Part shown: positions 57,701-64,000 of the stretch, one piece after another | How positions within the stretch are numbered: the first letter of the stretch is position 1 | Layout: each line of letters opens with the position of its first letter | Source of the DNA: Hyparrhenia diplandra | Lineage: Eukaryota; Streptophyta; Magnoliopsida; Poales; Poaceae | Direction: 5' to 3' | Assembly: GCA_015847255.1 (NCBI GenBank) | Contig: JADLZK010006533.1 | Location: 208,195 to 272,194 of the forward strand | DNA: 64,000 nt | Made by a program: the position numbers and the translations under genes | The notes under the pieces: model-generated | The model's database searches: none | What the model saw: only the letters and a program-made list of their open reading frames with translations | Told to the model about the DNA's origin: nothing

Positions 57701-58086
57701 GTATTTCGAAATGTCGTAGCTACAAGAGCTCAATAAAAGCACAAATTCGATGCAAAAATATGTGCAAGCATTTGAATTCTTTCCTTAGCACTTTCCTCGA
57801 GCAGCGGCTGGCCTTCGCCCCGGCGAACCCGCCCTTTCGGGGGCTACAAGGATCGGGTGCACACGGGGGGGTGCCTACACCCACGTTTTTAACACGTTTT
57901 TTTTTTGCAAAACTAGCGAGTTTAGAGCTCAGCGGCGAGCTCAAACCCTGAACTTGCTCTTTCTCCTCTCAACTCAAATGGCGTCCCAAAAGCGACTAAG
58001 TTATGAGCTCCTTGCTAAAAGAGCATGGCGCGGCACTTTTGACGACCTCCAGCCCCTGTGGCCAGATATTCATTGAGCCGAGCTCC
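57701..58086. other. Tat-2 spacer between pol and the antisense gene
   Basis: Short AT-richer stretch after integrase with CTTTCGGGGGCTACAAGG and a T-run (57895-57906). It probably contains the converging 3' ends of the sense pol transcript and the antisense gene. No gene is supported. Confidence 0.45.
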
Positions 58087-60428
58087 TTAAAGTTTTACGG
58101 GGTTTGCCTCGGCTATGAGGGACTTAGCAAGTTCACTAACAAAAGGGCCAAGCCTTGAGCTCCTACTCAGCGCGGGGTGGGTCACGGTCCATCGGCGTCG
58201 GGGCGAAGGGCATCTGCGCCTTCTCCTCCTCGGCGGGCTCAGCCGGTAGCTCCATCTCCCCGGCGAGGGGGCCGAACACCTCGAGCTCCTCGGCGGCAAG
58301 TTGAGGCTCGGCGGACGGCTCGCGGTGGCGACCTCGGCCGGCAGCGGCCTTAGGATCGGTGTCGGCATCGTCAACGCCCGGCGCCCACCCCATCTTCCAC
58401 GATGTTGACCTGCGAATTTGGGGTAGTGGGTGAAGGCGGCGGCGATCGCCTTGTGCACCCGCAGCGGCCTCCTCCCGTCACTTGCAGCGGGATGCGCGGA
58501 CACCCGCTTGGCGGGTCCTCCCGTCTTCCACCCCGAGGACGTCGCGAGCGCGTCACCGACCCGAGACCTCAAGACCCTCATTAGCGGCGCCTGAGCCTCG
58601 GCCTCCTCCCGCGGCCTTAGCGGCACACTCTTGGAAGCTCTCGAGCTCTTTCCTCAGCTGGCGAGGTGCATTTTAGTGCTTGGCTGCCCGAGTCCGCCTC
58701 CTTCTCTACTGGCGCGAGCTGCGTGTGCCGAGGAGGCCGGAGGCGCGAGCTCCCGACTCACGTCCTCGGCCTCCCAGCGTAGCCCCGAGATTTTACGCTT
58801 CGGTTTGCAAACAAAGCAGCAGATTGAGACCACGAGCCACAAGGCCTTTGGGGCGCCAAAAGAAGAAGCAGCCGCCCAGCTTACTCCACGGCTCGTCAGT
58901 AGAGCTCTTGCTTTCGTTGTACGGAGCTCATAATTCTCGGCTTCAAGCCCGAACCAGCTCGCCTCCGAGCGGAGGGTGCACCACAACTTCGAAGCAGCGG
59001 TGCGTGAAGTGCGAAGTCCGCCCGGCGAGGGGCGGTCGGCCTCGAGAGCGCCAAACAAGAACAAGACAAGAAGACAGAGGCGTGAGCACTCACCCTCGAG
59101 CTTCGGCGTCCGCGGTGGCGGAGGTTGCTCCGCAAGCTCATCCTTGTCCTTCCGCGAGGACTCAGCGCTCAGCTCAGCGGCGCTCAAGCTCTCCTTGTTG
59201 TCGAGCCCGGACGAAGGAGTCGAGCTCCTCCTGCATCTACTCGCGCTGCCGCTTATAGGCGAGAGCTCGGGCTCCTCCCTCCTCGCCGGGTCGCCTCTGC
59301 GGCGGCGGCCTCCACCCTGTTTGGGGTCTCTGGGCAGCCCCGCTCCTCCGCTCCGCGAATGAGGGCGGCCGCCTCCTCCGCACAGGCCTCCGGGGGCGGT
59401 GCTGGGGCTGCGCAGAGCCAAGCTCGTCGCGCATCTCCGCGCACAGCGCGTCGTCGGCCCGCCCGGCAAACCGCCGGCCCTCGGGAGGTCTTTGTCGGCC
59501 AGTTGTATCCTGATAGCCTCCCGCATACAGCGTGAGCCACAAGCGGTTAAGCGAAAGACCGCAGCGAAGCCCGGCGCGCAGCGACGACAAACCTCGAAGG
59601 CGACGGGGCACTTCTCGCCCGGCTCCGATGGTGCGGCGACTCCGCCTCCTCCCCAGCGGCGGCAGCCCGGCGGCGGCGCGAGCATAGGGCCAGGGGGGAC
59701 AGCGATGTCGCGCCGGTGGAAGGACACTCGTCGCAGCGGCAGCTCCGCGGATACATGGCCCCGTCGACTCGATGCGCCCCCACGGCAAGAGCGGCACCAC
59801 GGGCGCGGCGGCGGCGTTGAGAGTGGCGGCGCCTTCCGGCGGCCTGCGTCTTCCAAGCCCCTCATCGCCCGGTCAGCGCCCGGCCTTCCCAGCCACAGGC
59901 ATCCTCGTCGTCGGAAATCTCGGCGACCTCCTCGGCTTTGAGGATGGGCCTCGACCTCGCGGGCTCTCCTCGGCGCGGCTCCTCGGTGGCCGGGGACTCC
60001 TCCCGGGGTTTCCGCCCTTCTCCATTAAGTCACGCCAGCGAGCTCGCGGCCGGCCCCAGTCACCCGGAACGCCCCGGTACATCTGCTGAAGCTCTTCGGT
60101 AGGCTCAGCCTTGCGGTCCTCGCGCTGGCCGCGGGAGCGATCGGCGTCGGAGGAGTCAGCACGAGAGGCCCCGAAACGGCCAGTGATCGACAATGCCCAA
60201 CGAAGGAGCAGCTCCATCATCTTGAGCCTCCCCAGCGCTGCCGTGCGTCCGCTCCCAACACATCAGGCCGTCGCCCGCCGTCTCAGGCTGTGGCGCCCGG
60301 CGTAGAGCCCACCGGTCGAGCTCATGGTCGGCCGGCGCCATCGAGCTGCGTCATCTCTAGCCCGAGCCCGTTCGGCCCGAGCTCGGCACCTCCGTCTTTG
60401 AGCTTGCGGGAGATGCGCCCGTCGCGCC

Positions 60429-60499
60429 CTAAGCGCAGCGAAGTGAGCACCATGATCGATCACTACGACCAGCGATGACCACGAAGGCGGAGAGCTTAC
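60429..60499 (-). other. Intron 2 of the Tat-2 antisense gene
   Basis: 71-bp GT-AG intron (minus strand), donor GTAAGCTC and acceptor CTGCGCTTAG, directly after the basic KKKRCKRVAA patch and followed by GGCGCGACGGG. It corresponds to the 104-bp intron of Tat-1, which is followed by GGCGAAGG. Confidence 0.55.
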
Positions 60500-60882
60500 G
60501 GCGGCCACCCTCTTACATCTCTTCTTCTTACGCGCCTCGGCGGCGAGCCCGGGGCGCCCCGTCAGCTACCCGGACCCTGCGTCGAGGGGCTTAGCGGCCA
60601 GGAGCGAGCGAGCTGCGCAGCTGGCCTTATTTGCGCCAAGGCCACCACCAGTTGGCCAGCTCGCGGGCCCCGACGAGTCCGACCTCGCCCGTCGGCGCCG
60701 TCGACGTCGAGGGCTCACCCTGCGGCTGGCGCGGGCGTCAGTCTCCTCGGCGGCCTGCTCCACGCCACGGCCCGGGCGACCCCGCCCTCCCTGCGTGCTG
60801 AGCGAGGGGCTGGCGAACGTCGCGGGGCTGCCTCGCTCGCCCCGGAGGAGGAGGTTGGGAGAGAAGGGCGCACCACGCCAAC

Positions 60883-60956
60883 CTATAGAGCTCGAGCTCG
60901 TTAGGGCTTCAGCTTGATAAAGAACAGCGAGCTAAGACAAGGCGGCGAGCACTTAC
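60883..60956 (-). other. Intron 1 of the Tat-2 antisense gene
   Basis: 74-bp GT-AG intron on the minus strand, donor GTAAGTGCTC and acceptor GCTCTATAG. Flanking exon sequence is homologous to that around the 76-bp intron of Tat-1. Confidence 0.65.
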
Positions 60957-61986
60957 CGGTGCGAAGGTCTGCGGATCGAGGAGGAGGATCGGGGAGCTCT
61001 GGCGCCCCTCACCCGTCCTAGATCACTGCTTCATCAAAACTCACACGGTCGGCGGTGAGACCAGGGGCGTTCGCCGTCCCCACGAATGGGGGCGCTTCTC
61101 ACCCCATCTCCCATGATTCGGGCTTCGGCGGCCCGGAGGGGCACCACCGCCTTGCAGAGCGGGCCTCGATGATATGGTTCCACCGTCGGCCCGGCGTCTC
61201 GGGCGCCTTGATCTTGCCACGGCGCCTCCACGTCCTCCACGTGTTATGCGTCGCGGGCCCTCGCGCCCGCGGTGAGCTCCCCTCGAGAGAGTGCGGCCGG
61301 TGTACGTGGCGAGAGGGTAGGAGAGGTCGTTCTTGAGGTAGAACCACTCCTCCCTCCACCGGGGTTGGCCCGGCGGGGAAGTCGTCCTCGGGGAAGGACT
61401 CGGACCTTCCCAGCGCTAGCTGCATCGGCATGCCTGCATGTCGGGGGCGAGCCGCCCCCCTGCGCGGCTGAGCTGGATCTTGGCGAAGGCGTAGTGCTTG
61501 AAGAGCTCCCGGTTGGGAGGGATCCCCAACCACCCCTCCGCGAAAGCATCGTGAAGAGCGGAGAGGAGAAGCACACCGTTCGGCGTGAGGTCTTTGGAGC
61601 TTCGATGCCCCGATGCAGCGATGAGCGCTGAAGAAGTCGTCGCGGGCATTCCGAGCCAGCGCTGCGTGGAAGGCGGCGAAGGAGGCGATGTACCCCTCCG
61701 TGCGGGTCGAGGCACCTGCGTGGGATACGCCCGGGATAATCCACTCCTCTGCCGCCGTCAGCGGATGCGGCAGCCCAGCCCGGCGGTGCTGCATGGCTCG
61801 ATCTTCGCCCGTCGCCCGTCGAGCAGCGACCACGAGCCCATCTCTCAATCACGGAATGATGTGGCGGCGAGGGAGGTGGAAGGTCGGATCTACGAGTGGG
61901 TGGCGGCGATTGAACTCTCTCTCTCTTTTTACGTGCGTGAAGGAAGGCAAGAGATGGGAAGGTAAAAATCCGCTCCCCAATCTCCT

Positions 61987-62000
61987 CCCTATTTATAGAG
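61987..62000 (-). promoter_or_regulatory. TATA box of the Tat-2 antisense gene
   Basis: On the minus strand the sequence reads CTCTATAAATAGGG, a canonical plant TATA context, about 150 bp upstream of the MGSWS start codon (61841). It is distinct from the LTR promoter and points in the opposite direction. Confidence 0.72.
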
Positions 62001-62899
62001 CTCGAGATCGCGGCGGAGGCGGCGAGAAGAAACGCCCGAGGGGACCCACCCGCACCACGTCCGCGCAAGCGGCGCCCGCGAGATCGGCGCCTGCCGCGCG
62101 ACATGCGCGCGGAAGCCGAGCGGCGCGGCATTAATGGGGCAACCCCACCAGCGGTAAAAAAATCCCAGCGGTAAGATCTCAGCGGTTATTTTTACACAGC
62201 GGGTAAAAAGCCAAGAGCTTCGGCACAGCGGTCGATTTGCGAGCTCGAGAAAAGCGAGCTTCAGCGGCGTGAGCTCATCGCCTCAGAGGTTGAAGGCGGC
62301 TCGGCTCGAGAGCCGAAGGCGCGCGAGGGACATCACGGCGAGGCGCCCGCGGGGAAAGCGGCGCCGGCGGCCCACGCCTCGAGCTCGAAGGGCTCGGGGG
62401 CTTTTCGCTTGGCAGCGTCGGAGTGCGCTGAGGGCCCTCGATGCGACTCGAGCTATCCTGCGTCGGCGAGAGCGTCTCGCCCCGGACGCTCGCTCGGGGG
62501 CTCGAGAAACTCACGGAGTTGAATCCTACCGGAGCGAGGTTGATCCACCCGGTGAGTCAAGCGAGCGGTAGCCGAGCTCGAGCCTCACCGGACTCATCCG
62601 ATGGCGGCTCCACGAGGCACTTTCGATCTCGGCCAGCGTGGCAAGATTGAGCTCGAGCTCACTCACCCTAGCGAGCAGTCGCGAAGGAATGGGTCGGCGA
62701 GCCCGCGAAAATTCTAAAAAGCCTCGCGAGAATCTCACTATTCTCCGCGGGCACTCGAGAGCTACACGCGGAGTGCGCTCGCACGCACCCGGACCAAACA
62801 CCAATCCCATAGCGAGGACTACCTCATGGCGAGGCCATGGCGAGCGGATAGCATCCGGGGAGAGACCTCATCTCTCCCAAATGCTTTCCGGGGCCTAAA
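62001..62899. other. Tat-2 region upstream of the antisense gene, before the 3' LTR
   Basis: Contains CCAGCGGTAAAAAAATCCCAGCGGTAAGATC-like near-repeats of CAGCGGTAA (about 62151-62210), which may be promoter elements of the antisense gene, and many GAGCTC hexamers. The purine-rich tract expected before the 3' LTR is not clear. Open frames in both directions are GC-rich and domain-free. Confidence 0.45.
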
Positions 62900-64000
62900 C
62901 AGGGGATCGATATTTGGGACACCACGTCGCGAGCTCCCGAACCATCACGGCGAGCAAAGCGGGACCCGAGATCTTGACTGAGTGGGCGAGCTCCTCATAG
63001 GCGAAGGGAATGCTCACGGCTCGAGCTCTCACAGCAGAGCTCCCCGATGGAGGCCGCCTTCCGCCTGCGCTGCGAGCTCCCGGCCCACTCCCGATGCAGC
63101 TCCAGCTCCGCGCGAAGATCCGTGCAGAGGGACCTCTTTTCCGAGCTTCAGCTCGAGCTCCCTTTCCATAAGCTCCGCGGCAGCGGCGGCAGACGAAAGC
63201 TCATCCGCTACGCCTCTCGAGGAAGGCTGCGGAGTACCAGAGTTGGTCAACAACTCCACGACAAACTCAACCACTCCACGGCCGAGCTGTGTCAGCCCGC
63301 GTAGAACTGCAGCCCCGCGAGGGAGAGGTCATCGACCCGCCTGCGCCATACCCGTGCGACTCCAGCGGCTCGCTCACGGCGCGTGAGTACACGCGAGTAC
63401 TCTCCCCATCCATGGCGTATGGACATCCCATGCAGAAGCGACTTCAACTACGATTAGGGGCGAGCGTGGCGACCACCTGCCCTAAGCCGCGAATCCAGCG
63501 TCGCGGAGGCGACCAATTTACGGCATCCAAAGCGCACCGGGGAAGCTCGCGAGGAAGCTCTGATCGCGCCGAGAAGCTCAGCAGGAGAGCTCTTTTCTTG
63601 CATCAGACACTACGTACATGTATTTTTCACTTTCTTTAAGCTCCTCAACTTCGATGAGAGCTCTCGAGCCTCGCCCCACTTGCGACTATAAAAAGGGAGG
63701 CAGCCCTCCGGTTGAGGCAAGGGTTTCAAAGATTTCAACACCCGGCACCGCACTCGCACACTTTCGATAGTGGCACTGCGCCTCAATCGCTAGAGACTTG
63801 GGAGCCCCTCCCTCTCTGCGACCTTGCTTGTACTAGCCCGGTCGCGAGCATTTGAGCTCCGGATAGTGACCACCGTCTGGACTAGGGAGCCTGATTTGCC
63901 TGAGCGGTATAAATCTTGTGTCATTGTCTCTAGAGCTAGGCCATTGGAACGCGTGCATTAGCGGACATTACTTTGTGGCGGTGGTATTAGACCCGCGACA
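62900..64000 (+). repeat. 3' LTR of Tat-2, apparently ending at the window edge
   Basis: Direct repeat of the LTR at 50336-51423, starting near GGGGATCGATATTTGGGAC and running to GCGACA at 64000, which corresponds to the CGAC end of the 5' copy. The TATA box is at 63687-63694. The final bases CCCGCGACA also match the Tat-1 LTR end (complement of 41545-41553), so the LTR terminus probably coincides with the window end. The target copy lies outside. Confidence 0.85.

Larger units (their letters stand above)
58087..61841 (-). pseudogene. Tat-2 antisense gene (Transposase_28-like), intron-containing, degraded
   Basis: Lies between pol and the 3' LTR on the opposite strand, a position known for extra ORFs of the Tat lineage (for example maize Grande). 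It starts MGSWSLLDGRR at 61841. Exon 1 (to 60957) carries WIIPGVSHAG, the block DLTPNGVLLLSALHDAFAEG with LGIPPNRELFKHYAF, and EEWFYLKNDLSYP. Intron 1 is 60956-60883, exon 2 (60882-60500) ends KKKRCKRVAA, and intron 2 is 60499-60429. Later parts include SLSAAELSAESSRKDKDELA (about 59150-59200) and an acidic C-terminal part (AAEELEVFGPLAGEME, about 58250-58300). A further donor-like GTGAGTGCTCACG is at 59093. The function of this family is not known. Frame shifts occur throughout. Confidence 0.72.

Noticed and set aside
58654..59865. 403-codon minus-strand frame as a separate host gene
   Set aside because: It lies inside the Tat-2 antisense gene, shares only short stretches of the correct frame and crosses likely splice sites; annotated as part of that degraded gene.
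1..64000. CRISPR arrays, bacterial operons, rRNA or tRNA genes
   Set aside because: No direct-repeat/spacer array, no Shine-Dalgarno-led gene clusters and no cloverleaf or rRNA-like sequence was seen; gene structure and repeats are those of a plant nuclear genome.

Overview
This window looks like a grass (Poaceae) nuclear chromosome in a repeat-dense, gene-poor stretch. The reasons are: GC-rich monocot codon use in the one intact gene, GT-AG introns, Stowaway/hAT/Mutator miniature elements, grass-type LTR retrotransposons (Tat and chromovirus Ty3/gypsy, large solo LTRs), L1-type LINEs with an RNase H domain, and no sign of bacterial genes. The species cannot be told from sequence alone.

Layout. 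1-4.8 kb: intergenic DNA with miniature elements and a (CT)n tract. 4.8-12.0 kb: a decayed, non-autonomous LTR retrotransposon, split by a 3.9-kb TG..CA element that is probably a giant solo LTR. 12.0-12.6 kb: an antisense LINE reverse-transcriptase scrap and a foldback repeat. 13.2-15.7 kb: the only convincing host gene, a three-exon wall-associated receptor kinase (WAK-type, 774 aa). 15.9-17.9 kb: an antisense-oriented solo LTR just downstream of it. 19.5-20.9 kb: a Stowaway MITE and a 5'-truncated LINE that keeps an open RNase H frame and a 16-bp target duplication. 21.2-28.6 kb: a nearly full-length but broken L1-type LINE, split by a solo LTR.

29.8-38.1 kb: a Mutator-like element with long inverted termini and a GC-rich cargo-like interior (Pack-MULE candidate). 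A two-LTR, non-coding retrotransposon (LARD) sits inside its left terminus. 40.0-41.5 kb: a chromovirus fragment (minus strand). It is cut by a minus-strand Tat element (Tat-1), which is itself interrupted by a hAT element (42.3-46.7 kb) and then by a plus-strand Tat element (Tat-2, 50.3-64.0 kb) whose 3' LTR appears to end at the window edge.

The most interesting biology is in the two Tat elements. Each carries, antisense to its gag-pol, a gene related to the grass 'putative gypsy-type transposon' (Transposase_28-like) family. Both copies have a TATA-like box about 150-165 bp before a conserved MGSWS start, and two GT-AG introns at matching places (exon 1 872/885 nt, intron 1 76/74 nt, exon 2 366/383 nt). 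An intron can survive a retrotransposon life cycle if it is antisense to the genomic RNA. All transposon coding regions are broken; only the WAK gene reads as intact.
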